From Tropicimonas sp. IMCC34011 (GTDB lineage Bacteria > Pseudomonadota > Alphaproteobacteria > Rhodobacterales > Rhodobacteraceae), in assembly GCF_003390865.1 (NCBI RefSeq), contig NZ_QMEJ01000001.1, positions 1,269,424 to 1,333,423 of the forward strand: a stretch of DNA of 64,000 nt. The letters are read 5' to 3'. Positions 9,273 to 18,876 of the stretch are shown piece by piece. Below the pieces are notes generated by a model. That model searched no databases. It was not told the DNA's origin and was given only the letters and a program-made list of their open reading frames with translations. How positions within the stretch are numbered: the first letter of the stretch is position 1; the number at the start of each line of letters is the position of its first letter. The position numbers and the translations under genes are program-made.

Positions 9273-10268
9273 TCACTCGATTTCTTCGAAGAAGACGTCC
9301 TTCAGCGCATCGACATTGGCAGGGTCACGTTCGGCCATTCGCTGCCAGGCGATGTCATAGGCCGTCTTCAGATAGGCCTCGCGCTGCTCGCCGGTGAGCT
9401 CGATGACTTCCATGCCGTTTTCCGCCATGGCCTCGGATTCCGCCGCAGTCTGCTCGATATTCGCCTCATAGGACGAGGCTTCGTGCTCGATGGCCACGGT
9501 CTCGACGATGTCGCGGGCTTCGTCCGACAGGTTGTTCCAGCTGTCGAGGTTCATCGTGACCAGCACGTCGACCTGGAAGAAACCCGGGTCGATACGATAG
9601 TTGAGAAACTTGTCCCAGCCGAAGTCGCGCAGCCCCATGATCGGATAGCCGGTACCGTCAACGACCCCACGCTCGAGTGACGTGTAGACCTCCGGCGACG
9701 CCTGCACGACCAGCGTCGCGCCAAGCTCTTCGAGGAAGGCCCGGTAGAGCGGCGAGGACCGCAAGCGAAGCCCCTCCAGCGACAGCATTCCATCCTCTGC
9801 GATCTCCGGCTTTTCAGTCAGCCAGACGTGGAACCCGGCACCGCCATCCACATGCGCCAGCAGATGCGCATTGGCCTTCTCATGGAACAGCTCGTTGATC
9901 AGTTCGAACCCGCCATCTTCGCGCACCTCCATCGGGGTGCGGTTCGATCCCGCGAACGCCTCTGCTTCGGGGATGATTTCGAGGAACCGTCCGCCCGCCA
10001 GGAGCACCATGTCGACGACGCCGTTTCGTTGCGCCTCGGCCATACGCTCCTGCGGGATTGTCTCCGGCCCGCCAAGCACTTCGATCCTCACGACACCTTC
10101 GCCGCGGTCGTTGACCTTGTCGACGAACGTCATGAAGTTCTTCGAGAAGCTGACCTGCGCCGGGGCGAAGTGAATGGCGCGGATCACCTCTTCGGCCTGC
10201 GCCGCGATGCTGCTCGCCGCCAGCGCCGTAGCTGCAAGAGCAACTCTCGATCTCGTAAGAAATGTCAT
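9273..10268 (-). CDS. dctP: TRAP transporter solute-binding protein (DctP family)
   Basis: A 331-residue periplasmic binding protein. Residues 1-24 (MTFLTRSRVALAATALAASS then IAAQA) form a cleavable signal peptide. The mature region shows DctP features, including LRLRSSPLYRAFLEELGATLV, which carries the conserved Arg that binds a substrate carboxylate. The ATG at 10268 overlaps the GntR stop (ATGA) and begins a clear signal peptide; the in-frame ATG at 10310 lies inside the GntR gene and is rejected. It feeds the DctQM permease downstream. The ligand is presumably a hydroxy or keto acid that the FAD dehydrogenase and aldolase can use. Confidence 0.9.
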   Translation of the reverse strand: MTFLTRSRVALAATALAASSIAAQAEEVIRAIHFAPAQVSFSKNFMTFVDKVNDRGEGVVRIEVLGGPETIPQERMAEAQRNGVVDMVLLAGGRFLEIIPEAEAFAGSNRTPMEVREDGGFELINELFHEKANAHLLAHVDGGAGFHVWLTEKPEIAEDGMLSLEGLRLRSSPLYRAFLEELGATLVVQASPEVYTSLERGVVDGTGYPIMGLRDFGWDKFLNYRIDPGFFQVDVLVTMNLDSWNNLSDEARDIVETVAIEHEASSYEANIEQTAAESEAMAENGMEVIELTGEQREAYLKTAYDIAWQRMAERDPANVDALKDVFFEEIE

Positions 10269-10957
10269 TTTCTGATTTCCTTCCCTGTGTCGTTTCTGGT
10301 TTTCGACCAACCCTCTTTGGAGGCTTCAAAGTACCCCAGGGCCACGGTCACGAATTCGACCATCGCAGAGCGTGCAGAAGCTTCGTCTCGGGCGTGGATC
10401 GTTTCCGTTAGTCGCAGGACACCGTCCCGCGCATCCTCTCGCGCTTCCGGCGAAGACAGGGTCGCGCCGCGCACCAGGCTGACCTGATCGTTGAATTTCA
10501 GGATTGTTTGTTGCAGGCGGCCATTCGCAACCCGCCTGAGCCAGGTCGACCGGAACCGTGTGTTTGCATCGGCGGCCGACTCCTGGTCTCGCGCCGCTTC
10601 GACGAGCTGCGCCGCTTGGCTCGCTTCGGCATCCAGAGTGGCATCGGCGTCGCGGGCCACCTGAGCGAATGCCGATGGCTCAAGAAGCTGACGGATCTCG
10701 AAGATCTGCCGAACATCCGCGATCGAGAATGACGAGACCATGAAACGTCCCGCGCGCGCTTCTTCGAGCAGTCCATCCGCGGTCAGGCGGAACAGCGCTT
10801 CGCGGACCGGCGTACGCGAGACCTTAAGCTCTTGCGCAATGGCGACCTCGGTCATCCGCTCGCCCGAACGATAGATGTTCTGCCGGAACCGGGTTCGCAG
10901 CACATCGTAAACCTGATCCGAGAGGGAAGAGCCGCGGGAAATCTCGATTTCAGCCAT
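10265..10957 (-). CDS. GntR-family (FadR/FCD subgroup) transcriptional regulator
   Basis: A 230-residue regulator with a winged helix-turn-helix at residues 10-75 (QVYDVLRTRF, VAIAQELKVSRTPVREALFRL) and an all-helical FCD ligand-binding domain. It is the first gene of the TRAP, dehydrogenase and aldolase operon and overlaps the binding-protein gene by 4 bases, so it very likely controls its own operon in response to the transported acid. A dyad about 17-38 bases upstream of its start is the probable operator. Confidence 0.9.
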   Translation of the reverse strand: MAEIEISRGSSLSDQVYDVLRTRFRQNIYRSGERMTEVAIAQELKVSRTPVREALFRLTADGLLEEARAGRFMVSSFSIADVRQIFEIRQLLEPSAFAQVARDADATLDAEASQAAQLVEAARDQESAADANTRFRSTWLRRVANGRLQQTILKFNDQVSLVRGATLSSPEAREDARDGVLRLTETIHARDEASARSAMVEFVTVALGYFEASKEGWSKTRNDTGKEIRK

Positions 10958-10973
10958 ATCTGAACATCATCTC

Positions 10974-10995
10974 TGTGTACCGTACTCAGTATACA
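10974..10995. promoter_or_regulatory. candidate operator for the TRAP-operon GntR regulator
   Basis: The half-sites TGTGTAC (10974-10980) and GTATACA (10989-10995) form an inverted repeat with 6 of 7 positions matching, separated by 8 bases. It lies just upstream of the GntR start codon, where autoregulation would act. The assignment rests on position and symmetry only. Confidence 0.5.
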
Positions 10996-11209
10996 TTCGC
11001 CGAGGCGTCGCGTGTCAACGGGTTTTCCCGATGCAGATGAACAGCCTGAATGAGCCCCGTTTCGCTCGCCCGCTCTCGACCTCGATGAAGCGCCCGAGCA
11101 CTCGGCTTCCCTGGCCCCGGCCAAGTCGTTGATGGCTCCCCGCTGTGCCGCCTAGCCCAACCCGGACCTACCCCGCTGGGCGGTCGAGACCCGCTCGTGG
11201 GCGACGCTG

Positions 11210-11480
11210 GCTGCCTCGGTCATGTCGAAGCGACTTCGGGAGGTCGGCGTGATCCCGAGCTCGGACTTGTCGCGCCCCATCAAATCGAGCTGCTTGCTGG
11301 CGATCCCGAACAAGGGCGACTGCTGCGTGTATCCCGAAGGCGTCTTGATCAGCTTCGGCGTCTCGCGGAGCGTCCGGGTCGCTTCACGTCATTGGTTGCA
11401 GGACTGGCAGTAGCCGCAAAGGCCGCACGGTCGATCGCGCTCAGGATGCCGGCGTCGAAGAGCGGGTACTGGATGGCGTT
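11210..11480 (-). pseudogene. decayed P27-family phage terminase small subunit
   Basis: Read on the minus strand, this gap encodes pieces of one protein in two frames. First comes YPLFDAGILSAIDRAAFAA. After a one-base loss it continues as YCQSCNQ-stop-REATRTLRETPK and LIKTPSGYTQQSPLFGIASK, then QLDLMGRDKSELGITPTSRS. This order and wording match P27-type terminase small subunits (DAGILTxxDRAALAAYCQ, TPxGYxQQSPxxxIANKQ, ELGLTPxSRSR). There is at least one frameshift and one in-frame TGA, probably replacing a Trp codon. The terminase normally recognises phage DNA for packaging; here it marks an ancient prophage. No intact phage gene is adjacent. Confidence 0.72.
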
Positions 11481-11669
11481 GCCGCTTCCAGACCGGCGCA
11501 GTTCGCCATCCGATCAAAAACCGGGCGATTTGCGCGTCTTGCGAGCAAATTTATTTTAAACATGAAGAGACTATTGATCGATTTGATCAAATATGTTGGA
11601 TCAACGCGAACCCGACGGAACAGCCGGGGCGGACAAATCCGCGCGAATGATCTTGCAACGGAGAGGACC

Positions 11670-13187
11670 ATGACCTTCAGAACCACCCTTGCCGGCGCCA
11701 GCCTCGGCCTCCTGGCCGCCCTTCCCGGCGCCGCCCAGCAGTCCGAGAATGCCGTGCGCTTCGCCTACGGCCAGACGCTGGAAAGCCCCGATCCCTATTT
11801 CACCACGCTGCGCCTTGGCGTGATCCTCGGCCGGAACGTGTGGGACACGCTGGTCGTGCGGAACCTCGAGTCCGGCGAATTCGAGCCGCTGCTCGCCACC
11901 GAATGGGAGTGGGTCGACGACACCACGCTCGACCTGACGCTGCGCGAGGGCGTGACCTTCCACGATGGATCGACCTTTGAGGCCGACGACGTGGTCTACA
12001 CCCTGAGCTACGCCGCCGATCCCGAGAACCGGATCGTGTCGCAGCAGGTGGCGAACTGGATCGAGAGCGTGGAGAAGACCGGAGATTATTCGGTGCGGAT
12101 CACCACCACCGGGCCGACGCCCTCCGCGCTGGAATTCGTCTCCTCCCAGCTCGCGATCATGCCGAGCGACCATTACACGGGCCCCGGCGGCACGACCGAC
12201 GCGGACCTGCCGATCGGCACCGGACCCTTCCGGTATGCCGAATACTCCGCCGGCGGCGAGATCGTGCTGGAGCGGTTCGAAGATTACACCGCCACCGACG
12301 CCAAATCCGCCGCGTCGCTCGACCGTGTGTCGATCCGCACCATCCCCGACCAGCAGACCCAGATCGCTGAGCTTCTGTCCGGCGGTCTCGACCTGACCAT
12401 GGGCCTGCCCAAGGACCAGGCCGACCAGCTCGCACAGATGCCCGGGGTCGAGGTTCAAAGCGGCGAGACGATGCGCATCGTCTTTCTGCAGATCAACACG
12501 TCCGAGGACACGCCCAACCCCGCGCTGCAGGACGTGCGGGTGCGCCGCGCGCTCAACCACGCCATCGACAGGGACGCGATCTCCGAGAACCTCGTAGGCG
12601 AGGGGTCGAACACCATCGACACCGTCTGCTTCATCGACCAGTTCGGCTGCACCGACGAGGGCGCGACGAGCTATGCCTTCGATCCGGACAAGGCCCGCGC
12701 GCTTCTGGAGGAAGCTGGCTACGGCGACGGTCTGACGGTGGAGCTCTACGCTTACCGCGAGCGTCATATCTCCGAGGCGGTGATCAACTACCTGTCGGAT
12801 GTCGGCGTGAGCGTGGAGCTGAACTTCATGCAGCCCGCCGCCATGCGCGACGCGATGCGCGCCCGCGAGGTCGAGCTGGCTCAGAACGCCTGGGGCTCCT
12901 ATTCGATCTACGATCTGTCGGCGTCCACGCCGGTCTATTTCGGCGGTCAGCCGGACGACAACGCGCTCGACCCCGAGCTGATCGAGACGCTTAAGGACGC
13001 CGGTGAGACCATGGACACCGAAGAGCGCAAGTCGCTCTACCAGCAGGCGCTGAAGCGGATCGCGGACGAGGCACTGGCGGTGCCGATGTTCACGCTGCCG
13101 GTCTATTATGCCGGCGCCGAGGGTCTGAGCTTCGACACCTACCCCGACGAGATCCTGCGCTTCTGGGAATTTTCCTGGAGCGAGTGA
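11670..13187 (+). CDS. dppA: peptide/nickel-type ABC transporter substrate-binding protein (DppA/OppA family)
   Basis: A 505-residue SBP_bac_5 protein. Residues 1-22 (MTFRTTLAGASLGLLAALPG) form a signal peptide ending near AAQQ. WEWVDDTTLDLTLREGVTFHDG and FEADDVVYTLSYAADPEN form the family signature region, and VRVRRALNHAIDRDAI is typical of the second lobe. The ATG at 11670 is preceded by GGAGAGG; the frame stays open back to 11562, but that extension has no signal peptide. It delivers a peptide-like solute to the permeases encoded downstream. A strong stem-loop follows the stop codon. Confidence 0.9.
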   Translation: MTFRTTLAGASLGLLAALPGAAQQSENAVRFAYGQTLESPDPYFTTLRLGVILGRNVWDTLVVRNLESGEFEPLLATEWEWVDDTTLDLTLREGVTFHDGSTFEADDVVYTLSYAADPENRIVSQQVANWIESVEKTGDYSVRITTTGPTPSALEFVSSQLAIMPSDHYTGPGGTTDADLPIGTGPFRYAEYSAGGEIVLERFEDYTATDAKSAASLDRVSIRTIPDQQTQIAELLSGGLDLTMGLPKDQADQLAQMPGVEVQSGETMRIVFLQINTSEDTPNPALQDVRVRRALNHAIDRDAISENLVGEGSNTIDTVCFIDQFGCTDEGATSYAFDPDKARALLEEAGYGDGLTVELYAYRERHISEAVINYLSDVGVSVELNFMQPAAMRDAMRAREVELAQNAWGSYSIYDLSASTPVYFGGQPDDNALDPELIETLKDAGETMDTEERKSLYQQALKRIADEALAVPMFTLPVYYAGAEGLSFDTYPDEILRFWEFSWSE

Positions 13188-13193
13188 CGGGCT

Positions 13194-13223
13194 GGCCGGG
13201 GCGCGAAGGACCGCGCCCCGGCC
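13194..13223 (+). terminator. intercistronic stem-loop after the dppA-like gene
   Basis: A perfect 12-bp stem (GGCCGGGGCGCG and CGCGCCCCGGCC) with a 6-base loop lies 7 bases past the binding-protein stop and 28 bases before the permease ATG. It lacks a U-tract, so partial termination or protection of the upstream message from 3' decay is more likely than full termination. Confidence 0.7.
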
Positions 13224-13251
13224 GACATTGCGCCGATCGAGGAGCCATCCC

Positions 13252-14169
13252 ATGCCGATCTACCTGGCCAAACGCTTCGGGCTTGCCGTGCTCGTGGCCT
13301 TCTGCGTGTCGATCCTCGCCTTCGCCCTTCTGCGCCTTCAGGGCAATGCCGCCGGCGCGCTGGCCGGCGAAGGGGCAAGCGCCGAGGACCTCGCCATCAT
13401 CGTCGAGACCTACGGGCTCGACCGGCCGCTCATCGTGCAGTACGCCTCCTGGCTCGGCGACGTGCTACGCGGCGATTTCGGCACGTCCTACTTCTTCAAG
13501 TCGCCGGTTTCGGATCTGATCTTCGACAAGATCGGCAACACCGTGATCCTCGCGATCATGTCGCTGACCATCGCGCTGGCGATATCCATCCCGCTCGGCG
13601 TTCTGGCCGCTGTCTTCTCGGGAAGCTGGATCGACCGGCTGTGTTCGCTGGTCTCGCTTCTTGGGCAGGCGCTGCCGTCATTCTTCCTCGCGCTCTGCCT
13701 CGTCATGCTCTTCGCGATCAAGTGGCGGATGTTGCCGGCCTCAGGCGCCGATAGCTGGCGACATTTCATCCTGCCGGCGGCGACGCTGGGCTATTACATC
13801 ACGCCGCCCTTCATGCGGCTGGTGCGCGCCGGGATGATCGATGCGCTGTCCAACGATTACGTGCGCACAGCGCGGGCCAAGGGGCTGCCGGCGCATCGTG
13901 TGATCCTCAAGCATGCGCTGCGCAACGCGCTGGTGCCGGTGGTCGGGCTCGTGACCGTGCAGCTTGGCCTTCTGATCGGTGGCTCGGTGGTGATCGAGAG
14001 CATCTTCGCGCTCGATGGCCTGGGATACCTCGCCTACCAGGCGATCGGTTACCGCGACTTCCCGGTGCTGCAGGCCGTCGTCCTGCTGCTGTCGGTCGTC
14101 TACGTCGTGCTGACGCTCCTGTCCGACATCGTCAACGCGTGGCTCGACCCACGCCTGCGCGTCAGCTGA
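13252..14169 (+). CDS. dppB: dipeptide/oligopeptide ABC permease (DppB family)
   Basis: A 305-residue inner-membrane permease. MPIYLAKRFGLAVLVAFCVS is the typical N-terminal DppB/OppB helix, and RTARAKGLPAHRVILKHALRNA is the EAA loop that docks with the ATPase. I chose ATG 13252 for the family N-terminus and the preceding GAGGAG; the upstream in-frame ATG at 13228 falls in the intergenic region. With the DppC-like subunit it forms the channel of the importer. Confidence 0.92.
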   Translation: MPIYLAKRFGLAVLVAFCVSILAFALLRLQGNAAGALAGEGASAEDLAIIVETYGLDRPLIVQYASWLGDVLRGDFGTSYFFKSPVSDLIFDKIGNTVILAIMSLTIALAISIPLGVLAAVFSGSWIDRLCSLVSLLGQALPSFFLALCLVMLFAIKWRMLPASGADSWRHFILPAATLGYYITPPFMRLVRAGMIDALSNDYVRTARAKGLPAHRVILKHALRNALVPVVGLVTVQLGLLIGGSVVIESIFALDGLGYLAYQAIGYRDFPVLQAVVLLLSVVYVVLTLLSDIVNAWLDPRLRVS

Positions 14170-14182
14170 GAAGGGGCCGATC

Positions 14183-15094
14183 ATGGCAGACCTGAGCAAT
14201 TCCGCGGACCCCACCGCGACGGCCGAACTGGCCGAGACGCCGCCCGGACGCATGTCGTGGAGCCGGCTCAGCGAGCATCCCTCGCTGCTGATCGGCGGCG
14301 GCATCGTCATCCTGATGATCCTGATCGCGATCTTCGCGCCGCTGCTGGCGCCCCACGACCCCTACGCGCAGGACATCACCAACCGCGCCGTGCCGCCCGT
14401 CTGGTTCGAGGCCGGAAGCTGGGAGCATGTTCTCGGCACCGACCAGCTTGGCCGGGACTACCTGTCGCGGCTGATCTACGGCGCGCGGGTGTCGCTTCTC
14501 ATCGGCTTTGCCGCGGTGTCGATCGCGTCGGTCATCGGCACGACGCTGGGGCTTCTCGGCGGCTATTTCGGCGGCCGGGTGGACATGGTGGTCACCTTCC
14601 TGACCACGATCCGCCTGTCTCTGCCGATCATCCTCGTGGCGCTGGCCGTCGTCGCCGTCTTCGGCGGGTCGATCACCATCGTCGTGGTCGTGCTGGGCCT
14701 TCTGAAGTGGGACCGCTTCGCCGTCGTGGTCCGCGCCACCTCGTCCCAGGTTTCGCGCATGGAATACGTGCAATCGGCCAAGGCGGCGGGCGCGTCCAAC
14801 TTCTACATCCTCACGCGGGAAGTGCTGCCGAACCTCACGCCGCAACTCATCGTCATCGCGACGATCGAGATCGCGTCGGCGATCCTGATGGAAGCGGCGC
14901 TGTCGTTCCTCGGCCTCGGGGTGCAGCCGCCGACGCCAAGTTGGGGGCTGATGATCTCGGAGGCGAAGAGCTACATGTTCTTTTCGTTCTGGTTGATCTC
15001 CATTCCCGGTATCGCGCTCGCGACGCTGGTCTTTGCGATCAACCTCGCGGGCGACGGGCTGCGCGATCTGGTATCACCGGACGGGAGGGGCTGA
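14183..15094 (+). CDS. dppC: dipeptide/oligopeptide ABC permease (DppC family)
   Basis: A 303-residue permease. After a short cytoplasmic N-terminus comes a first helix (LLIGGGIVILMILIAIFAPL), then HDPYAQDITNRAVPP and LGTDQLGRDYLSRLIYGARV, a DppC-family signature. The EAA loop is QSAKAAGASNFYILTREVLPN. It pairs with the DppB-like subunit 13 bases upstream, and its stop shares a base with the ATG of the first ATPase gene. Confidence 0.92.
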   Translation: MADLSNSADPTATAELAETPPGRMSWSRLSEHPSLLIGGGIVILMILIAIFAPLLAPHDPYAQDITNRAVPPVWFEAGSWEHVLGTDQLGRDYLSRLIYGARVSLLIGFAAVSIASVIGTTLGLLGGYFGGRVDMVVTFLTTIRLSLPIILVALAVVAVFGGSITIVVVVLGLLKWDRFAVVVRATSSQVSRMEYVQSAKAAGASNFYILTREVLPNLTPQLIVIATIEIASAILMEAALSFLGLGVQPPTPSWGLMISEAKSYMFFSFWLISIPGIALATLVFAINLAGDGLRDLVSPDGRG

Positions 15095-16080
15095 TGGAAC
15101 CGCTGTTGCAGGTCCGCGACCTCAAGGTCGATTTCAAGCTGCGGACAAACACGCTTCATGCCGTGCGCGGCATGTCCTTTGAGGTCCGCGAGGGCGAGAC
15201 GCTGTGCATCGTGGGAGAGTCAGGCTGCGGCAAGTCGATGACGTCGCTGGCGCTGATGGATCTTCTGCCGCGTGCCGCGACACGGTCGGTCGGCGCCATG
15301 CGTTTCGGCGAGGTCGACCTGACCGACCGCCGCGCGGTACGCCGGGTGCGCGGCAACGAGATGGCGATGATCTTCCAGGAACCGATGACGGCGCTGAACC
15401 CCGCCTTCCCCATCGGCGACCAGATGACCGAGGCCTATATCCACCACACCGGCGCCACCGGCTCCGCGGCCCGCGCGCGGGCGGTCGAGATGCTGACCGA
15501 GGTCGGCATCGCGTCGCCGGAAAAGCGCCTGGGGCAATATCCGCATCAGCTGTCGGGGGGGCTGCGCCAGCGAGTGATGATCGCCATGGCGCTGATGACC
15601 TCGCCCAAGCTCCTGATCGCGGACGAGCCGACCACGGCGCTCGACGTGACGATCCAGGCGCAGATCCTGCGGCTTCTGCGCGATCTGCAACATCGGCTCG
15701 GCATCGCCATCGTGTTCATCACCCACGATCTTGGCCTCGTGTCCCGGATCGCGGACCGGATCGTGGTCATGTACGCCGGCGCGCGGGTGGAGGAAGGCTC
15801 GGCCGCCGAGATCTTCGGGTCGCCCCGCCACCCCTACACCCAGGCACTGATCGACTGCATCCCGCAGCCGGGCAAGTCCGAACGCGGCGCGCCGCTCGGC
15901 ACGATCCCGGGCGTCGTGCCCTCGCTCGTGGGCGATGTCCGGGGCTGCGCCTTTCGCAGCCGCTGTCCCGTGGCGCAGCCGGTCTGCGCCGATGCGGTGC
16001 CGCTGCGCGCCGAGGGCGGCCACCTCTGGGCCTGCATCCACGGCGCAAAGAAGGACGAAACCGAAAGGGCGCCCGCATGA
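15094..16080 (+). CDS. dppD: dipeptide/oligopeptide ABC ATP-binding protein (DppD family)
   Basis: A 328-residue ATPase with all motifs intact: Walker [10 protein letters not shown] (about residues 38-46), signature LSGGLRQRV, Walker [13 protein letters not shown] and an H-loop in [11 protein letters not shown]. The C-terminal oligopeptide-ABC extension carries the cysteine cluster [15 protein letters not shown], which in DppD homologues can bind an iron-sulfur cluster. The ATG at 15094 overlaps the permease stop by one base. The long upstream part of the same open frame (14257-15093) is only the shadow of dppC. Confidence 0.92.
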   Translation: MEPLLQVRDLKVDFKLRTNTLHAVRGMSFEVREGETLCIVGESGCGKSMTSLALMDLLPRAATRSVGAMRFGEVDLTDRRAVRRVRGNEMAMIFQEPMTALNPAFPIGDQMTEAYIHHTGATGSAARARAVEMLTEVGIASPEKRLGQYPHQLSGGLRQRVMIAMALMTSPKLLIADEPTTALDVTIQAQILRLLRDLQHRLGIAIVFITHDLGLVSRIADRIVVMYAGARVEEGSAAEIFGSPRHPYTQALIDCIPQPGKSERGAPLGTIPGVVPSLVGDVRGCAFRSRCPVAQPVCADAVPLRAEGGHLWACIHGAKKDETERAPA

Positions 16081-17069
16081 GCCAGCCACCGATCCTCGAG
16101 ACCACGGGCCTCCACCGCCGGTTCCGCGTCAGCCAGGGCATGTTCAAGCCCAAGGCGACGCTGAACGCCGTGAACGGTGTCGATCTGCGCGTGATGCGTG
16201 GCGAAACCCTCGGCATCGTCGGCGAAAGCGGCTGCGGCAAGTCCACTCTGGCGCAGATGCTGCTGAACCTTCTGCCGCCGTCCGAAGGCCATGTCCTCTT
16301 CGACGGCCACCCCGCGGCGGACGCGGGCCGCGCCGCCTTTGCCCGCCGCGTGCAGCCGATCTTTCAGGACCCGTTCTCGTCACTCAATCCGCGCAAGACG
16401 ATCCTCGACATCGTGTCGATGCCCCTGCGCGTCCACCGCATCGGCACCGCGGCCGAGCAGGAGCGCACCGCCCGCCGCCTGATGGAGCGGGTCGGCCTGC
16501 CCGCGCGCTTTGCCAGCCGCTATCCCAAGGAGCTGTCTGGCGGCCAGCGCCAGCGCGTCGCCATCGCCCGCGCGCTCGTCATGCAGCCCGAGGTGGTGAT
16601 CTGCGACGAGCCGACCTCCGCGCTCGACGCCTCGGTGCAGAGCCAGATCCTGAACCTGCTGATGGAGCTCAAGGCGGACTTCAACCTCACCTACGTCTTC
16701 ATCTCCCACAACCTGTCGGTGGTCGAACATATCGCCGACCGGGTGGCGGTGATGTATCTCGGCCGGGTGGTGGAGCTGACAGGCGTCGACGGCATCTTCG
16801 ACGCGCCGCAGCACCCTTACACGAAAGCGCTGCTCGAGTCGGTCCTCACCGTCGCACCCGAGGACGGGGTGCCGGACCTTGCGCTCGGCGCCGGGTTCCC
16901 CGACCCCCTGCATCCCGCGCCGGGCTGCCCGTTCCACCCCCGCTGCCCGCGCGCCTACGGCCCCTGCGACAGCGTCGTGCCGCGCCCCGTCTCGCCGGTG
17001 ACCGGCGGGGCCGCGTGCCACCTGACCGATCCCGAACACGCCCCGGACAAGGAGCGAGCGTTTGCCTGA
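16077..17069 (+). CDS. dppF: dipeptide/oligopeptide ABC ATP-binding protein (DppF family)
   Basis: A 330-residue second ATPase of the importer. Walker A is GESGCGKST, the signature LSGGQRQRVAIARAL and Walker B VVICDEPTSALDAS, with the H-loop in VFISHNLSVV. The C-terminal GCPFHPRCPRAYGPC is the family cysteine cluster. It overlaps the DppD-like gene by 4 bases (ATGA), and its end overlaps the TTG start of the peptidase gene, so transport and hydrolysis genes form one unit. Confidence 0.92.
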   Translation: MSQPPILETTGLHRRFRVSQGMFKPKATLNAVNGVDLRVMRGETLGIVGESGCGKSTLAQMLLNLLPPSEGHVLFDGHPAADAGRAAFARRVQPIFQDPFSSLNPRKTILDIVSMPLRVHRIGTAAEQERTARRLMERVGLPARFASRYPKELSGGQRQRVAIARALVMQPEVVICDEPTSALDASVQSQILNLLMELKADFNLTYVFISHNLSVVEHIADRVAVMYLGRVVELTGVDGIFDAPQHPYTKALLESVLTVAPEDGVPDLALGAGFPDPLHPAPGCPFHPRCPRAYGPCDSVVPRPVSPVTGGAACHLTDPEHAPDKERAFA

Positions 17070-18471
17070 CACCACGCAAGAGCGCACCGCGACCCGCGAC
17101 GCCGCCATCGCCGCCGCCCGCGAGACGCTGGAGAGCGGCCGCTTCCGGGAGGACCTTGCCCGCCGCGTCGCCATGCCCACCGTCTCGCGCGAGGAAGAAC
17201 ACTGGCCCGAGCTGGAGCGTTATCTGCGCGAAGAGATGATGCCGCTTTACGAACGGCTCGGCTTCTCCTGCGAGATCCTGCGTCACGACAAGGCTCCGGG
17301 TCCGTTCCTCCTGGCCGAGCGGATCGAGGATCCGGCGCGCCCGTCCGTCCTGATGTACGGCCACGGCGACGTCGTCACAGGCATTCCCGAGCAGTGGTCC
17401 GAAGGACTGGACCCCTGGGAGATGACCGAGCGGGACGGCCGCTGGTACGGGCGCGGTACCGCCGACAACAAGGGCCAGCATTCGGTCAACCTCGCCGCGC
17501 TCGAAGCGGTTCTGGCGGTGCGCGGCAGGCTCGGCTTCAACCTGAAGTACCTCGTCGAAATGGGGGAGGAATACGGCTCCCCCGCGCTCGACGCGATCTG
17601 CGCGGGCCACAAGGGGCGGCTCGCCGCCGACGTGCTCATCGCCTCGGACGGGCCGCGCATGTCGCTTGAGGATCCGACGATCTTCCTCGGCTCGCGGGGC
17701 GGTATCAACCTGCATCTCGAAGTGGTCGCGCGCGAGGGCTTTCACCATTCGGGCAACTGGGGCGGTCTTCTCGCCAATCCTGGGGTGGAGCTGAGCCACG
17801 CCATCGCCGCGTTGATCGGTCCCACCGGAGAATGCCTCGTGCCCGAGCTGACGCCGGGCGAGATCCCGCAGAACGTGCGCGATGCGCTCAAGGACTGCAC
17901 CATCACCCCTGCCGAGGGCGATCCGCCGCTCGATCCCTGGTGGGGCGCACCGGGCCTGACGCAGGCCGAACGGGTCTACGCTTGGTCGACGCTGGAGGTG
18001 ATGGAGATCGAGGTCGGCAACCTCGCCAAGCCTCTTTACGCGATCCCGCCCTGGGCGCGGGCGCGGCTGCAACTGCGCCACCCGGTCGGCGTCGACCAGT
18101 CGCAGGTGGAACCGGCGGTCCGCCGCAAGCTCGACGCCGCGGGCTTCGAACGGGTGAAGATCGTGCCGGCGCCCGACGCCTCCTTCCCCGCCAGCCGGTC
18201 GGACCTGGATGGGCCGTGGGTGCGCTTCGCCGCCGCGTCCCTGGAACGCACGGCGGGCCGGGCGCCGGTGATCCTGCCGAACCTCGGCGGCTCGCTGCCA
18301 AATGCGATCTTCACCAATATACTCGGGCTGCCGACGATCTGGGTGCCGCATTCCTATCCCGGCTGCCGCCAGCACGGCGCGAACGAACACCTGCCGGTGT
18401 CGATCGTGCGCGAAGGGCTGGGCCTGATGGCCGGCCTCTTCTGGGATCTCGGCGAGACCGACGTGCCATGA
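17062..18471 (+). CDS. M20-family metallopeptidase
   Basis: A 469-residue M20/M28-type zinc peptidase. VLMYGHGDVV carries the first zinc His and the catalytic Asp, GRGTADNKGQ the bridging Asp, and LVEMGEEYGSPAL the Glu-Glu pair with the catalytic base. HQHGANEHLP-like residues near the C-terminus (QHGANEHLPVS) supply the last zinc His. It should hydrolyse the imported dipeptide or related amide in the cytoplasm. The start is TTG 17062, overlapping the ATPase stop by 8 bases and preceded by AAGGAG. This peptidase is the best clue that the importer takes up small peptides or acylated amino acids. Confidence 0.88.
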   Translation: MPDTTQERTATRDAAIAAARETLESGRFREDLARRVAMPTVSREEEHWPELERYLREEMMPLYERLGFSCEILRHDKAPGPFLLAERIEDPARPSVLMYGHGDVVTGIPEQWSEGLDPWEMTERDGRWYGRGTADNKGQHSVNLAALEAVLAVRGRLGFNLKYLVEMGEEYGSPALDAICAGHKGRLAADVLIASDGPRMSLEDPTIFLGSRGGINLHLEVVAREGFHHSGNWGGLLANPGVELSHAIAALIGPTGECLVPELTPGEIPQNVRDALKDCTITPAEGDPPLDPWWGAPGLTQAERVYAWSTLEVMEIEVGNLAKPLYAIPPWARARLQLRHPVGVDQSQVEPAVRRKLDAAGFERVKIVPAPDASFPASRSDLDGPWVRFAAASLERTAGRAPVILPNLGGSLPNAIFTNILGLPTIWVPHSYPGCRQHGANEHLPVSIVREGLGLMAGLFWDLGETDVP

Positions 18472-18876
18472 TCGAAACGGGATTCGGGCGACGCCGGCAA
18501 CGGCGTTGTTGCAGAGCTAACGCCTGAGAGGATCGCGACGGTGCCGCAGGCATTGAAGCGATTCATGAGAGCGATGCGGATGTGAAGCTGGGCAGTTTCG
18601 CGGTGGGGGTCTCTCGACGTCCAGGATGCAGCATCATGCGGCTGCGCACCCTGATGAAGTCAGCCGGCGGTCGGGTCCCGATCAATGGCGCGCAGTCAGG
18701 GCGCTTCGGTCCGAACTGGGTGTCTTGTTCCGCTGTCGTACCGTCCGCGTGCCATCACCTCACGCTGCGCCTTACTATCTTTGAGCCTACCAAGGCAGCG
18801 CGACTGGTTTCTTCCATCTCATACCGAAGCAGCTCGCTAGCTGGCACCATGAGGGAAGACTCCAAGCCTTCAGCTG
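18472..18876. other. gene-poor interval with a possible IS5-type transposase tail
   Basis: No intact gene is visible. On the minus strand, about 18480-18600 reads AQLHIRIALMNRFNACGTV. This loosely resembles the C-terminus of IS5-family transposases (…VRIALMNRFxxLG…), and GTTGTTGCAGAGC nearby resembles ends of such elements. The match is short and no terminal repeat pair was found, so this is only a suggestion. The rest (18600-18876) shows nothing I recognise. Confidence 0.3.

Noticed and set aside
11601..13253. 550-codon open frame on the minus strand
   Set aside because: It is antisense to the dppA-like gene and has no recognisable family features.
14257..15093. Long N-terminal extension of the DppD-like ATPase
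   Set aside because: It overlaps the dppC-like gene in another frame, and the ATG at 15094 gives the normal ATPase N-terminus.
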